64,000 nt of DNA from contig NZ_JAHXGQ010000001.1 of NCBI RefSeq assembly GCF_019375475.1, positions 372,001 through 436,000 on the forward strand. Direction: 5' to 3'. Below are positions 46,673 through 59,539 of the stretch, one piece after another. The translations under genes and the position numbers were made by a program. The stretch comes from Saccharothrix obliqua. Lineage in GTDB: Bacteria; Actinomycetota; Actinomycetes; Mycobacteriales; Pseudonocardiaceae. The notes under the pieces are model-generated. The model was not told the origin of the DNA and ran no database searches. It saw nothing but the letters and a program-made list of their open reading frames with translations. Positions within the stretch are counted from its first letter, which is position 1. Each line of letters begins with the position of its first letter.

Positions 46673-46964
46673 GGGGTAAATCAGCAACTCACCGCCAGGG
46701 AGCCTCGCGGCAAAGGCCAATTCGGCGGTCGGCCTCCACACCCCCCGCTATGGGGGCTTGCCCACACCAAGCCCCCCGTCGTGTTCTCCCCGTATGGCCT
46801 GCGCGCCAGCGAACCGCGCTCGTTCCCGGGACGCAAACACGCTTTTCGTTTGCGTCCCGGGAACGAGGGTGGTTGTCTTGACCAGGCCATACGGGGAGAA
46901 CACGACGGCGCTCTTCCAGTTCTCCTTGGCGGTCTGCCAAGCGGCGAGCGTCGTTTTTTACCCC
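46673..46964. repeat. Nested inverted-repeat element, about 290 bp
   Basis: The non-coding stretch after rpoC is built from inverted repeats. Outer 24-bp perfect arms lie at 46778-46801 and 46883-46906. Inner 20-bp perfect arms lie at 46819-46838 and 46848-46867, enclosing a nine-base loop. A separate hairpin GGGGGCTTG/CAAGCCCCC is at 46752-46776 and CTTGGC/GCCAAG is at 46925-46941. The stretch is bounded by GGGGTAAA (46673) and its complement TTTACCCC (46957). No reading frame is credible inside. It resembles a non-autonomous palindromic element (MITE/REP-like), but copies elsewhere cannot be checked here. Confidence 0.65.
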
Positions 46965-47392
46965 CTCCGACGCCCTTTGGCCAGCGCTCGGGCCCGTGCC
47001 ACCAACTCGTCCACCAACTCGTCACCGGCTTCCGGCGGCACGCCGTCGGCGCAGCAGGGCGGCTTGGTCCGGCGTTCGTTCAACCGCGGTCGCACGCCCG
47101 CCAATTCGTACAAGGCGTCGTAGAGGTTCCGCCCGGGATCGTCATCGTGGGCTCCCACCAACAAGACCCAGGCGACATCGGGCGTCGGAAAGGCGACCAC
47201 CACGCGATCAGTTCCACGCAGGTGTTTGACGCAGAGCCGGGGCAGGGGATCGGGCCCGGTGACGCGATATCCCAGGGCGGCGCACCCGCTGTGCGCCAAT
47301 TCGTCCAGGAAACGCTCGTACGCCTGGCGGGCGGGTCCGCGCAGGGACGCCGCTTGAGCGCCGGCGACCGGCGTCTCCACCACGGTCGTCAA
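46958..47392 (-). CDS. RelE/HigB-like putative toxin, 144 residues
   Basis: A compact protein with the outline of RelE-superfamily mRNA interferases. It has an N-terminal helix pair (ARQAYERFLDELAHSGCAAL) then strands carrying LRGTDRVVVAFPTPDVAWVLLVGAHDD and a helix NLYDALYELAGV. The C-terminal part has CC and is Glu/Arg-rich. It starts with TTG at 47392, overlapping the stop of the HTH gene upstream by four bases. The stop codon falls within the terminal repeat of the adjacent palindromic element. I infer a type II toxin from fold pattern and gene arrangement only; it could instead be a conserved protein of other function. Catalytic residues cannot be assigned by eye. Confidence 0.45.
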   Translation of the reverse strand: MTTVVETPVAGAQAASLRGPARQAYERFLDELAHSGCAALGYRVTGPDPLPRLCVKHLRGTDRVVVAFPTPDVAWVLLVGAHDDDPGRNLYDALYELAGVRPRLNERRTKPPCCADGVPPEAGDELVDELVARARALAKGRRRG

Positions 47393-47835
47393 GCGGAGCG
47401 GACGACTCGTCCTTCACCTCGCCGCATCTGCTCGACGCTCGTCGCGAGGTCTTCGCGGTCGAGCAACGCGGCGTCTCCGAGCCTGCGGTGCACCTCGTCC
47501 AGCAGCCCCCTGGTGCGGCCGGCACGCCGCAGTTCCGCCACCACGTGCAGCACCTCGTGCAGCCGCACGGCGTCCAGGAGCATCCGGGGTTCCTGGCTGT
47601 GGATGGCGAGCACGCCTTCCCGGGCCCACGCCTTGACCGTCTTCTCGGTGAGGTCCAGCAGCTCTCCGGCCACCACGGGCCGGACGGGCGGTGCCTTGCG
47701 CAGCGCGCGGGCCACCACGCCGTCGAGCTTGTGCCGCCGCTCGTCGTCCTCCGAGAGGCTGGACGCCACCTCTTCGATCTCTTGGATCTGATCGAAGAGG
47801 TCCCTGATCAACGCTGCCTCGGTGGCGACAGACAT
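47389..47835 (-). CDS. HTH-domain protein, putative antitoxin, 148 residues
   Basis: The N-terminal helix region (about residues 1-45) is acidic. A MerR/excisionase-like HTH lies at about 53-90 (VAGELLDLTEKTVKAWAREGVL, then LLDAVRLHEVLHVVAELR). A basic helical tail follows. The segment TEKTVKAWAREGVL fits a recognition helix and wing. It is upstream of, and overlaps, the RelE-like gene, the order expected of many antitoxin-toxin pairs. ATG at 47835 follows GAGGGGGAGCC. It could also be a plain transcriptional regulator. Confidence 0.55.
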   Translation of the reverse strand: MSVATEAALIRDLFDQIQEIEEVASSLSEDDERRHKLDGVVARALRKAPPVRPVVAGELLDLTEKTVKAWAREGVLAIHSQEPRMLLDAVRLHEVLHVVAELRRAGRTRGLLDEVHRRLGDAALLDREDLATSVEQMRRGEGRVVRSA

Positions 47836-48012
47836 GGCTCCCCCTCACGCTCGCTACCAAGTATGGCGCTCTTTTTCGGGAGTGCCAAGTTCGGGGGTGT
47901 CGGCGATGCCAGGTAAGTCGGCCCAGGCCGATGCCAGGCGGGGGCGCGCCAAGGGGGCGACGCCAGGCGGGGGCGACGCCGGGTGGGGGTGATGCCAGGT
48001 GGGGCAACGCCG

Positions 48013-48115
48013 GGCGGGGCGCAGGCAGGCGGGGCGCAGGCAGGCGGGGCGCAGGCAGGCGGGGCGCAGGCAGGCGGGGCGCAGGCAGGCGGGCGCAGGC
48101 AGGCGGGCGCAGCCA
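48013..48115. repeat. GC-rich 15-bp tandem repeat
   Basis: Five exact copies of GGCGGGGCGCAGGCA followed by two 14-base variants. Upstream, from about 47908, are degenerate GCCAGGCGGGGGC-type units. The whole region 47836-48246, between the HTH gene and the zinc-ribbon gene, has no supported gene. On the minus strand the array would read as RLPAP-type repeats, but no start codon or ribosome site supports a protein. There are no spacers, so it is not CRISPR. Confidence 0.85.
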
Positions 48116-48246
48116 GACGGGGATAGGTCCGCCGGCGATGCCGGGTGGGGAATCGCCGGGCATCACCGGGCCGGGGGAGAGGTCCCGGGCAGGTGCCAAG
48201 GTGGGGCGCTCAGCCCCACCCCTCCCCCTCTCAAGCCGAGAACGGC

Positions 48247-48543
48247 TCAGGACGAGAAGAACAGCCCCGACAACCCGTTGTGCTTGCGGTGGTGGTAGCC
48301 GTGCCCGTAGTGCGGAGCCGCGCCCCACCCCGGCTGAACGGGCTGCTGGACGTAGTGCACCTGCGCCGGCGGCGGTGCGACCGGCGGCGGGGGCGGGGGA
48401 GCGGCCATCTGGGTCTCCAGCCGCGTGATGGCCTCCAGCTCGCCGTAGTCCAGGAAGACCCCGCGGCAGCCGTCGCACTGCTCGATGTGTACGCCCATGC
48501 GGTCGAAAGTCCGCATGTTGCCATGACACTTGGGACACTGCAT
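48247..48543 (-). CDS. TFIIB-type zinc-ribbon protein, 98 residues
   Basis: ATG at 48543 has AGGAGG upstream on the minus strand. Zinc ligands are C3, C6, C23 and C26 (CPKC and CDGC), followed by GVFLDYGELEAI, the signature of zf-TFIIB proteins. The C-terminal half is Pro/Gln-rich and then His/Gly/Tyr-rich (HYGHGYHHRKHN), ending GLSGLFFSS. The family is small, widespread and of unknown role. It is a single-gene unit beside the kinase-like gene. Confidence 0.8.
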   Translation of the reverse strand: MQCPKCHGNMRTFDRMGVHIEQCDGCRGVFLDYGELEAITRLETQMAAPPPPPPVAPPPAQVHYVQQPVQPGWGAAPHYGHGYHHRKHNGLSGLFFSS

Positions 48544-48608
48544 CGTGTGAGCCTCCTGCTCTCGGTGCGTTATGGGCGATATTAGCCACGCGACATAGAT
48601 CCGCGCCG

Positions 48609-49469
48609 CTATCCGCCCAACCCCCCGCCGGCCCACCCCGCCACGATGCGCCCACAAGCGTCGAGCAACGCCCCCTGCGCTTCCGTCAACGCCTTCCCGT
48701 CCCGCTCCGCCGCCGTCAACGCCCGCGCCGCCATCTGCACGACCAGCGCCCGAGCCGGCCGCTCCAACCCCTCCCACGGGTCGTCCCGCCGAACGGCCAC
48801 CCCACCCGCGTCGAGGTACGCGTCCAACAACCGGCTCCACACCCCCGGCTCCAACACCCCGGCGGCGAACAACGCGGCCGGCCGGGCGAGGTCCCACGCC
48901 GGGTCGCCCACCCCGATGTCGTCGACGTCGATGAGCCGCCACCCGTCCCGCCACACCAGCTGCCCCAGGTGCCAGTCGCCGTGCACCAGGACGTCACCAC
49001 CCCGATCGGGCCCCAACGTCGCGAACGCCCGCAACACCACGTCGGCCCCGACCACGTCCGGCACGTCCCGCACCGCCCGCTCCACCCGCGACCAGGCCCG
49101 AGCGGGCGGCACGGGGCCGGGCACCCGCACCCGGTGCAACGCGGCGAGCAGCCGCCCGGCCTCCTCCATCGGCAGCGCGCCGTCCGACGACACCGGCGTA
49201 CCCAGGGGCCACGCCGTCACCACCCGCCCCCGCACCACCGCGGGCCCCAGCACGGGCGGCAGCAGCAACCCGCCCACCGCGGCCGCCACCCGCACCCGCG
49301 CCGCGAGCCCGTCGACGTCCGTCCCCACCTCGTGCACCTTGACGACGACGTCACCCACCTTCACCACCACGACGTCGCCGCGAACGGCCAGGACCTCGCC
49401 CTCCCCGCTCCCGCCAACCCACTCGACCAGCTCGCGCCGCCGCACCCCGCCGCCCAGACCCTCGTCCAC
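48609..49469 (-). CDS. Phosphotransferase-family (APH-like) protein
   Basis: A 286-residue protein with the aminoglycoside phosphotransferase/choline kinase fold. The catalytic loop is HGDWHLGQLVW; the usual Asn of HGDxxxxN is Gln, as in maltokinase-type proteins. The metal-binding loop is LIDVDDIGVGDPAWDLA. The N-terminal nucleotide-binding strands are short (RGDVVVVKVGDVVVKVH). The GTG at 49469 is chosen because the frame upstream loses similarity and overlaps the rpsL promoter area. The substrate is unknown: small-molecule kinase, maltokinase-like or antibiotic kinase are all possible. It reads away from rpsL. Confidence 0.8.
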   Translation of the reverse strand: MDEGLGGGVRRRELVEWVGGSGEGEVLAVRGDVVVVKVGDVVVKVHEVGTDVDGLAARVRVAAAVGGLLLPPVLGPAVVRGRVVTAWPLGTPVSSDGALPMEEAGRLLAALHRVRVPGPVPPARAWSRVERAVRDVPDVVGADVVLRAFATLGPDRGGDVLVHGDWHLGQLVWRDGWRLIDVDDIGVGDPAWDLARPAALFAAGVLEPGVWSRLLDAYLDAGGVAVRRDDPWEGLERPARALVVQMAARALTAAERDGKALTEAQGALLDACGRIVAGWAGGGLGG

Positions 49470-49545
49470 GGGCCCAGTCTGCGCCGCCGCCGAAAACCGA
49501 CTCGGCGACCTCCCCGACCTGGACGTAAGCTGTGACGGACCCGTT

Positions 49546-49575
49546 TTGACCGGTGGGAAGCGACCGAGGTATCTT
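49546..49575 (+). promoter_or_regulatory. rpsL: Promoter of the str operon (rpsL)
   Basis: TTGACC (49546-49551), 18 bases, TATCTT (49570-49575). It is 230 bases upstream of rpsL. The leader that follows contains the 18-nt hairpin motif at 49705. Confidence 0.6.
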
Positions 49576-49704
49576 TGGTACTCGTGCCCGACCCATGTCG
49601 GGCCGCTCCGCGTGCCTACGCGCCAGTGTGTCCTGGAAAGCCGGCCGCGGTGACCTCCACGCGTAGGGGCATCCTGGGATGTTGCCTGCGGACCTGGGGT
49701 GAAC

Positions 49705-49722
49705 GGGCGCGACACGCCCGAC
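49705..49722 (+). promoter_or_regulatory. Leader hairpin motif shared with rpsJ
   Basis: GGGCGCGACACGCCCGAC: GGGCG and CGCCC form a stem around CGACA. The identical 18 bases occur in the rpsJ leader at 54334-54351. It is 82 bases upstream of rpsL. The gap 49470-49804 holds the promoter, this motif and no gene. Confidence 0.6.
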
Positions 49723-49804
49723 CTCGGGTGCAGAGAGGGACCAGGTAAACAGTGGTCGACGTCCTCGTGGCGACGGGCACTCGAAGGGAAGAAGCAGCCG
49801 GCGC

Positions 49805-50179
49805 ATGCCAACGATCCAGCAGCTGGTCCGCAAGGGCCGGCAGGACAAGGTCGCCAAGCAGAAGACCGCGGCGCTCAAGGGGAGTCCCCAGCGGCGCGGC
49901 GTCTGCACCCGTGTCTACACCACCACGCCCAAGAAGCCGAACTCGGCGCTCCGCAAGGTCGCCCGCGTGAAGCTGACGAGTGGCATCGAGGTCACGGCCT
50001 ACATCCCCGGTGAGGGCCACAACCTCCAGGAGCACTCCATGGTGCTCGTGCGCGGCGGTCGTGTGAAGGACCTCCCGGGTGTTCGCTACAAGATCATCCG
50101 CGGTTCCCTCGACACGCAGGGCGTGAAGAACCGCAAGCAGGCCCGCAGCCGCTACGGCGCGAAGAAGGAGAAGAGCTGA
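49805..50179 (+). CDS. rpsL: 30S ribosomal protein S12
   Basis: A 124-residue S12. Streptomycin-relevant Lys43 ([13 protein letters not shown]) and Lys88 ([12 protein letters not shown]) are wild type. The start ATG at 49805 has GGGAAGAAG upstream. It is the first gene of the str operon and overlaps rpsG by one base (TGATG). Confidence 0.98.
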   Translation: MPTIQQLVRKGRQDKVAKQKTAALKGSPQRRGVCTRVYTTTPKKPNSALRKVARVKLTSGIEVTAYIPGEGHNLQEHSMVLVRGGRVKDLPGVRYKIIRGSLDTQGVKNRKQARSRYGAKKEKS

Positions 50180-50649
50180 TGCCCCGCAAGGGACCGGCCC
50201 CGAAGCGGCCGTTGATCTCCGACCCGGTCTACAGCTCTCCGCTGGTGACCCAGCTCATCAACAAGGTGCTGGTCGACGGCAAGCGCTCCGTGGCCGAGCG
50301 GATCGTGTACGGCGCGCTGGAAGGCGCCCGCGAGAAGACCGGCACCGACCCGGTGGTCACCCTCAAGCGCGCGCTCGACAACGTCAAGCCCGCCCTGGAG
50401 GTCAAGAGCCGCCGCGTCGGTGGCGCGACCTACCAGGTGCCGGTGGAGGTCAAGCCCGGTCGGGCGACCACCCTGGCGCTGCGCTGGCTGATCAGCTTCT
50501 CCCGGCAGCGGCGGGAGAAGACCATGATCGAGCGCCTGATGAACGAGCTGCTCGACGCGAGCAACGGCCTGGGCGCGAGCGTCAAGCGCCGCGAGGACAC
50601 CCACAAGATGGCCGAGTCGAACAAGGCCTTCGCCCACTACCGCTGGTGA
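50179..50649 (+). CDS. rpsG: 30S ribosomal protein S7
   Basis: A 156-residue S7, the primary organiser of the 30S head. It begins [18 protein letters not shown] and has the typical [20 protein letters not shown], the ARSx-type central helix and the end KAFAHYRW. The start ATG overlaps the rpsL stop codon. A hairpin follows before fusA. Confidence 0.98.
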   Translation: MPRKGPAPKRPLISDPVYSSPLVTQLINKVLVDGKRSVAERIVYGALEGAREKTGTDPVVTLKRALDNVKPALEVKSRRVGGATYQVPVEVKPGRATTLALRWLISFSRQRREKTMIERLMNELLDASNGLGASVKRREDTHKMAESNKAFAHYRW

Positions 50650-50655
50650 CGTGAC

Positions 50656-50686
50656 GCCCGGCCGGCACCCGAGACGCCGGCCGGGC
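50656..50686 (+). promoter_or_regulatory. Hairpin between rpsG and fusA
   Basis: GCCCGGCCGGC (50656-50666) pairs exactly with GCCGGCCGGGC (50676-50686). No U-tract follows, so partial termination or RNA processing between rpsG and fusA is more likely than full stop. Confidence 0.6.
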
Positions 50687-50733
50687 TCTCCCAGCCCTAG
50701 TGAGCCAGCGAGCTCAAGACAGGGGAAACACCC

Positions 50734-52836
<2,103 letters not shown>

Positions 52837-52914
52837 CCCCAACCGGAGCACCGCAGCACCACGCGGGCTCTCCGGGGTCTCTCGTCCCTGGGGTCCGCAG
52901 AACCCTGACGTGAC

Positions 52915-52944
52915 GCCCGGCGGGTGGAACCACTCCCGCCGGGC
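52915..52944 (+). promoter_or_regulatory. Hairpin in the fusA-tuf gap
   Basis: GCCCGGCGGG (52915-52924) pairs exactly with CCCGCCGGGC (52935-52944) around a ten-base loop, 30 bases before the tuf start codon. The 138-base gap could hold a tuf promoter, but none stands out. Confidence 0.6.
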
Positions 52945-52974
52945 ACAGCAACAGAAGTCCAGGAGGACAATCCA

Positions 52975-54168
52975 GTGGCGAAGGCGAAGTTCGAGCGGAC
53001 GAAGCCGCACGTCAACATCGGCACCATCGGTCACATCGACCACGGCAAGACGACGCTGACCGCGGCGATCTCCAAGGTCCTGCACGACAAGTACCCGGAA
53101 CTGAACCCCTTCACGCCGTTCGACCAGATCGACAAGGCGCCGGAGGAGAAGCAGCGCGGCATCACCATCTCGATCGCGCACATCGAGTACCAGACCGACA
53201 AGCGCCACTACGCGCACGTCGACTGCCCCGGTCACGCCGACTACATCAAGAACATGATCACCGGTGCGGCGCAGATGGACGGCGCCATCCTGGTGGTCGC
53301 GGCGACCGACGGCCCGATGCCGCAGACCAAGGAGCACGTCCTGCTCGCCCGCCAGGTCGGTGTGCCCTACATCGTCGTGGCCCTCAACAAGTCCGACATG
53401 GTGGACGACGAGGAGATCCTGGAGCTCGTCGAGCTCGAGGTCCGCGAGCTGCTCTCCGAGTACGAGTTCCCGGGCGACGACCTGCCGGTCGTGCGCGTCT
53501 CCGCGCTGAAGGCGCTGGAGGGCGACGCCGAGTGGGCCGAGAAGCTCATCGGCCTGATGGACGCCGTGGACGAGAACATCCCGGAGCCCGAGCGCGAGGT
53601 CGACCGGCCGTTCCTGATGCCGGTCGAGGACGTCTTCACGATCACCGGCCGCGGCACCGTGGTGACCGGTCGCATCGAGCGCGGCGTCATCAAGGTCAAC
53701 GAAGAGGTCGAGATCGTCGGCATCAAGGAGACCTCGAAGAAGACGACGGTCACCTCGATCGAGATGTTCAAGAAGTTCCTCGACGAGGGCCAGGCGGGCG
53801 ACAACGCGGCGCTGCTGCTCCGCGGCATCAAGCGCGAGGAGGTGGAGCGCGGCATGGTCATCGTGAAGCCGGGCACCACCACCCCGCACACCGAGTTCGA
53901 GGCGCAGGTCTACATCCTGTCCAAGGACGAGGGCGGCCGCCACACGCCGTTCTTCAACAACTACCGCCCGCAGTTCTACTTCCGCACCACCGACGTGACC
54001 GGCGTCGTGACCCTCCCCGAGGGCACCGAGATGGTCATGCCGGGCGACACCACCTCCATGGCCGTGAAGCTGATCCAGCCGATCGCCATGGACGAGGGTC
54101 TGCGGTTCGCCATCCGCGAGGGTGGCCGGACCGTCGGCGCGGGCTCGGTCACCAAGATCATCAAGTGA
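52975..54168 (+). CDS. tuf: Elongation factor Tu
   Basis: A 397-residue EF-Tu. GTPase motifs are [10 protein letters not shown] (G1), RGITISIAH (G2), DCPGHADY (G3) and NKSD (G4). Domain II ([18 protein letters not shown]) and domain III ([20 protein letters not shown]) are intact. The GTG at 52975 has AGGAGG at 52961 upstream, better than an in-frame start at 52924. The initiation triplet is preceded by the conserved hairpin. Confidence 0.98.
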   Translation: MAKAKFERTKPHVNIGTIGHIDHGKTTLTAAISKVLHDKYPELNPFTPFDQIDKAPEEKQRGITISIAHIEYQTDKRHYAHVDCPGHADYIKNMITGAAQMDGAILVVAATDGPMPQTKEHVLLARQVGVPYIVVALNKSDMVDDEEILELVELEVRELLSEYEFPGDDLPVVRVSALKALEGDAEWAEKLIGLMDAVDENIPEPEREVDRPFLMPVEDVFTITGRGTVVTGRIERGVIKVNEEVEIVGIKETSKKTTVTSIEMFKKFLDEGQAGDNAALLLRGIKREEVERGMVIVKPGTTTPHTEFEAQVYILSKDEGGRHTPFFNNYRPQFYFRTTDVTGVVTLPEGTEMVMPGDTTSMAVKLIQPIAMDEGLRFAIREGGRTVGAGSVTKIIK

Positions 54169-54486
54169 CCTCGGTCTAACGACCGACCCCCGATTTGGAC
54201 TGCGCACGTCGGTGTGCGACCATTGACGGGTTGCTCGTCACGGGGCGGCCGGTTCCAGCGGAACCCGGCCGCTCCGTCACGAGGGAGCAAGACAATCCCA
54301 CAGGTTTCATCAGTGGGACCGGTCTGTGGCCAAGGGCGCGACACGCCCGACCGCGTGGACCGGGCACCGTGACACCGCTGAGGTGTCAGTCCTGAATAGG
54401 GGGCGGTACGCGCCGGAGGCTCGACGGCCTCATTCCGGTTGCCCGCACCGCAGCGGTATCGAGAAGCAGAGGAACGGCAAGCCATC
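54169..54486 (+). promoter_or_regulatory. rpsJ: S10 operon leader, 318 bases without a gene
   Basis: The gap between tuf and rpsJ holds the 18-nt motif GGGCGCGACACGCCCGAC at 54334-54351, identical to that before rpsL, and further GC stems such as TGACACCGC...GGTGTCA (about 54370-54388). A weak TTGGAC is at 54195 but without a good -10. In other bacteria the S10 leader is the L4 autoregulatory site; no such structure can be recognised by eye. Confidence 0.5.
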
Positions 54487-54792
54487 ATGGCGGGACAGAA
54501 GATCCGCATCCGGCTCAAGGCCTACGACCACGAGGCGATCGACGCGTCCGCGCGCAAGATCGTCGAGACCGTGACGCGCACCGGCGCTCGGGTCGTCGGG
54601 CCTGTGCCGCTGCCCACTGAGAAGAACGTCTACTGCGTCATCCGCTCGCCGCACAAGTACAAGGACTCGCGCGAGCACTTCGAGATGCGCACGCACAAGC
54701 GTCTGATCGACATCCTCGACCCGACGCCGAAGACGGTGGACGCGCTGATGCGCATCGACCTGCCGGCGAGCGTCGACGTCAACATCCAGTAA
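54487..54792 (+). CDS. rpsJ: 30S ribosomal protein S10
   Basis: A 101-residue S10 (NusE), which also takes part in transcription antitermination with NusB. It begins [22 protein letters not shown] and has the long loop [19 protein letters not shown]. The ATG at 54487 is preceded by GAGGAACGGCAAGCC. It opens the S10-spc operon. Confidence 0.98.
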   Translation: MAGQKIRIRLKAYDHEAIDASARKIVETVTRTGARVVGPVPLPTEKNVYCVIRSPHKYKDSREHFEMRTHKRLIDILDPTPKTVDALMRIDLPASVDVNIQ

Positions 54793-54820
54793 GCGTTGGA
54801 CGCGGAGAGTAACGAGACCA

Positions 54821-55471
54821 ATGTCTGACAGGCAGGTTAAGGGCCTCCTGGGCACCAAGCTCGGCATGACTCAGGTCTTCGACGAGAACAACCGGGTCGT
54901 CCCGGTGACCGTCGTCAAGGCCGAGCCGAACGTGGTCACCCAGATCCGGACCCAGGAGAACGACGGCTACTCGGCCGTCCAGCTGGCCTTCGGTGCGATC
55001 GATCCCCGCAAGGTCAAGAAGCCGGTCGCGGGCCACTACGCCAAGGCGGGCGTCACGCCGCGCCGCCGGCTGGCGGAGCTGCGCACCGCGGACGCGTCCG
55101 AGTACCAGGTCGGCCAGGAAGTCACCGCTGAGGTGTTCGAGGCCGGCGCTGTTGTCGACGTGGTCGGCACCAGCAAGGGCAAGGGCACCGCGGGTGTCAT
55201 GAAGCGCCACGGCTTCGGCGGCCTCGGCGCCAGCCACGGCACGCAGCGCAAGCACCGGTCGCCCGGCTCCATCGGCGGCTGCGCCACGCCCGGCCGCGTG
55301 TTCAAGGGCCTGCGCATGGCGGGTCGCATGGGCCACGTGCGCGTGACCACCCAGAACCTCAAGGTGCACAAGGTCGACGCCGAGTCCGGCCTGCTGCTCA
55401 TCAAGGGCGCGGTGCCCGGCCCCAAGGGCGGCACCGTGTTCGTCAAGACCGCTGCGAAGGGTGGTGCCTGA
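54821..55471 (+). CDS. rplC: 50S ribosomal protein L3
   Basis: A 216-residue L3. It has the N-terminal [17 protein letters not shown] and the extended loop that reaches the peptidyl transferase centre ([20 protein letters not shown]). It is 28 bases after rpsJ and two bases before rplD. Length and motifs are normal. Confidence 0.98.
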   Translation: MSDRQVKGLLGTKLGMTQVFDENNRVVPVTVVKAEPNVVTQIRTQENDGYSAVQLAFGAIDPRKVKKPVAGHYAKAGVTPRRRLAELRTADASEYQVGQEVTAEVFEAGAVVDVVGTSKGKGTAGVMKRHGFGGLGASHGTQRKHRSPGSIGGCATPGRVFKGLRMAGRMGHVRVTTQNLKVHKVDAESGLLLIKGAVPGPKGGTVFVKTAAKGGA

Positions 55472-55473
55472 TC

Positions 55474-56160
55474 ATGACGTCCGTTGAGGTCCGCACCCCG
55501 GACGGCAACACCGACGGCACCGTGGAGCTGCCCGCCGCCGTGTTCGGCGCGCAGGCGAACGTCGCCCTGCTGCACCAGGTCGTCGTGGCCCAGCAGGCCG
55601 CGGCCCGCCAGGGCACGCACTCCACCAAGACCCGCGGCGAGGTCTCCGGCGGCGGCAAGAAGCCCTACCGCCAGAAGGGCACCGGCCGCGCCCGCCAGGG
55701 CTCGACCCGCGCCCCGCAGTTCGCCGGCGGTGGCACGGTGCACGGCCCCCAGCCGCGCGACTACTCCCAGCGCACCCCCAAGAAGATGAAGGCCGCCGCG
55801 CTGCGCGGCGCCCTCTCCGACCGGGCGCGTGCCGGCCAGGTCCACGTGGTGAGCGGTTTCGTCGCGGGTGACACCCCGTCGACCAAGACCGCCCGCAAGG
55901 CCCTGGAGTCGGTCACGCAGGCCCGCCGGGTGCTCGCGGTGCTGCTGCGCACCGAGGAGGTTTCGTGGGTCAGCCTGCGCAACCTGCCGCACGTGCACAT
56001 CATCGCCCCGGACCAGTTGAACACCTACGACGTGCTGGTCAACGACGACGTGGTGTTCACCAAGGACGCTCTGGACGTGTTCCTGGCGAGCAAGGCCCAG
56101 CTCGGTGCCGGCTCGGCCGAGGCGGTCGCCGGTTCGTCCGAAGTGGAGGACGAGAAGTGA
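55474..56160 (+). CDS. rplD: 50S ribosomal protein L4
   Basis: A 228-residue L4. The extended loop that lines the exit tunnel ([19 protein letters not shown], then [11 protein letters not shown]) is intact. The C-terminus carries an acidic/Ser-rich tail of about 15 residues. In E. coli L4 represses the S10 operon; that role is not shown here. The 3' end overlaps rplW by four bases. Confidence 0.97.
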   Translation: MTSVEVRTPDGNTDGTVELPAAVFGAQANVALLHQVVVAQQAAARQGTHSTKTRGEVSGGGKKPYRQKGTGRARQGSTRAPQFAGGGTVHGPQPRDYSQRTPKKMKAAALRGALSDRARAGQVHVVSGFVAGDTPSTKTARKALESVTQARRVLAVLLRTEEVSWVSLRNLPHVHIIAPDQLNTYDVLVNDDVVFTKDALDVFLASKAQLGAGSAEAVAGSSEVEDEK

Positions 56161-56456
56161 TCCCCGACCACAGGGACATCCTGCTCGCGCCGGTCATCTC
56201 CGAGAAGTCCTACGGGCTCCTGGAGGAGGGCAAGTACACCTTCGTGGTGGCCCCCGGCGCGAACAAGACCCAGATCAAGATTGCCGTGGAGAAGGTCTTC
56301 GGCGTCAAGGTCGTCAGCGTCAACACGATCAACCGCCAGGGCAAGCGCAAGCGCACCCGGTTGGGCTTCGGCAAGCGCAAGGACACCAAGCGCGCGATCG
56401 TGACGCTGTCCGCCGAGAGCAAGCCGATCGAGATCTTCGGCGGCCCGGCCGCCTGA
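56157..56456 (+). CDS. rplW: 50S ribosomal protein L23
   Basis: A 99-residue L23 at the tunnel exit, docking site for SRP and trigger factor. It begins with GTG at 56157, overlapping rpl[22 protein letters not shown] and the basic loop [19 protein letters not shown] are canonical. Confidence 0.98.
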   Translation: MIPDHRDILLAPVISEKSYGLLEEGKYTFVVAPGANKTQIKIAVEKVFGVKVVSVNTINRQGKRKRTRLGFGKRKDTKRAIVTLSAESKPIEIFGGPAA

Positions 56457-56478
56457 TGACGACGAGGACTGCGTAGAG

Positions 56479-57312
<834 letters not shown>

Positions 57313-57330
57313 GCAGGGAGGGAGTGAAGG

Positions 57331-57612
57331 ATGCCGCGCAGCCTTAAGAAGGGCCCCTTCGTGGACGACCACCTGCTCAAGAAGGTGGACGTCCTCAACG
57401 AGTCGGGCAAGAAGACCGTCATCAAGACCTGGTCCCGCCGGTCGACGATCATCCCCGACATGCTGGGCCACACGATCGCGGTGCACGACGGCCGCAAGCA
57501 CGTGCCGGTGTTCGTGACGGAGGCGATGGTCGGGCACAAGCTCGGCGAGTTCGCGCCGACCCGCACGTTCAAGGGCCACATCAAGGACGACCGGAAGTCG
57601 CGCCGCCGCTAA
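57331..57612 (+). CDS. rpsS: 30S ribosomal protein S19
   Basis: A 93-residue S19. [19 protein letters not shown] at the start and [21 protein letters not shown] in the core are canonical. It lies 18 bases after rplB and contacts S13 in the 30S head. Confidence 0.98.
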   Translation: MPRSLKKGPFVDDHLLKKVDVLNESGKKTVIKTWSRRSTIIPDMLGHTIAVHDGRKHVPVFVTEAMVGHKLGEFAPTRTFKGHIKDDRKSRRR

Positions 57613-57648
57613 GGCGACGAACTAGAGGAAGAGCAAGGGGAAGCAGCG

Positions 57649-58046
57649 ATGAACGCCCGCAACGAAGCCGAAGCGCCGGAGTACCCGCGCGCCGTGGCTC
57701 GGGCTCGCTACGTCCGCGACACGCCGATGAAGGTGCGCCGCGTCGTCGAGCTCATCAAGGGTCGTAGCGCCAGCGAGGCCCTGGCCGTGCTCCAGTTCGC
57801 GCCGCAGGCGGCAAGTGAGCCGGTCCGCAAGGTGCTCGCGAGCGCCGTGGCCAACGCCGAGAACAACCTGTCCCTGGACCCGGACACCCTGTGGGTGGCG
57901 AAGGTCTACGTGGACGAGGGTCCGACCCTCAAGCGGTTCCGCCCGCGCGCCCAGGGCCGTGCGTACCGGATCCGCAAGCGGACCAGCCACATCACCGTCG
58001 AGGTGGAGTCGCGTCCGAAGAAGACCAGCGCGAAGGGAACCCGGTA

Positions 58047-58047
<1 letters not shown>
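57649..58047 (+). CDS. rplV: 50S ribosomal protein L22
   Basis: A 132-residue L22 that binds all six 23S domains. The tunnel beta-hairpin is [21 protein letters not shown], wild type for macrolide-sensitive proteins. The start ATG is at 57649, 36 bases after rpsS. The stop overlaps the rpsC GTG by one base. Confidence 0.98.
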
Positions 58048-58868
<821 letters not shown>

Positions 58869-58871
58869 GTC

Positions 58872-59291
58872 GTGCTCATCCCGCGCAGGGTTAAGCACCG
58901 CAAGCAGCACCACCCCGGACGGTCCGGTGCTGCCAAGGGCGGCACGAGGGTCACCTTCGGCGAGTTCGGCATCCAGGCTCTGGAGCCGGCTTACGTGACC
59001 AACCGACAGATCGAGTCGGCTCGTATCGCGATCACGCGGCACATCCGCCGCGGTGGCAAGGTCTGGATCAACATCTTCCCGGACCGGCCGCTGACCAAGA
59101 AGCCCGCCGAGACCCGCATGGGTTCCGGTAAGGGTTCCCCGGAGTGGTGGGTCGCCAACATCAAGCCCGGTCGGGTGCTCTTCGAGATGAGCTTCCCGAA
59201 CGAGGCGGTGGCCCGCGAGGCGCTGCGCCGCGCGATCCACAAGCTCCCGATGAAGTGCCGCATCGTTACGCGTGAGGGTGGTGAGTTCTGA
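58872..59291 (+). CDS. rplP: 50S ribosomal protein L16
   Basis: A 139-residue L16 near the A-site tRNA. It begins [20 protein letters not shown] and has [22 protein letters not shown]. It starts with GTG at 58872, three bases after rpsC. The stop overlaps the rpmC start by one base (TGATG). Confidence 0.98.
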   Translation: MLIPRRVKHRKQHHPGRSGAAKGGTRVTFGEFGIQALEPAYVTNRQIESARIAITRHIRRGGKVWINIFPDRPLTKKPAETRMGSGKGSPEWWVANIKPGRVLFEMSFPNEAVAREALRRAIHKLPMKCRIVTREGGEF

Positions 59292-59539
59292 TGGCAGCGG
59301 GTACCACCGCTTCCGAGCTGCGTGAGCTCACCGAGGAAGAGCTCGTGCTGCGCCTGAGGGAGGCGAAGGAGGAGCTGTTCAACCTCCGCTTCCAGATGGC
59401 CACCGGGCAGCTGGACAACAACCGCCGCCTCCGCACGGTCCGGCACGAGATCGCCCGGATCTACACCGTGATGCGGGAGCGGGAGCTGGGCCTGTCGGCC
59501 TCTCCCGACGCGGTTTCCACTGGTGAGGGTGCGGCATGA
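59291..59539 (+). CDS. rpmC: 50S ribosomal protein L29
   Basis: An 82-residue L29 at the tunnel exit. The helix pair has [30 protein letters not shown] in parts and [16 protein letters not shown] short Ser/Ala tail at the end is seen in actinobacteria. ATG at 59291. Confidence 0.97.
   Translation: MAAGTTASELRELTEEELVLRLREAKEELFNLRFQMATGQLDNNRRLRTVRHEIARIYTVMRERELGLSASPDAVSTGEGAA

Noticed and set aside
48013..48115. Tandem 15-bp repeats as a CRISPR array
   Set aside because: The units are directly adjacent with no spacers, and no cas genes are near.
47414..48655. A minus-strand protein with RLPAP repeats through the tandem array
   Set aside because: The frame starts inside the kinase-like gene and crosses the HTH gene in another frame, and no ribosome site or motif supports it.
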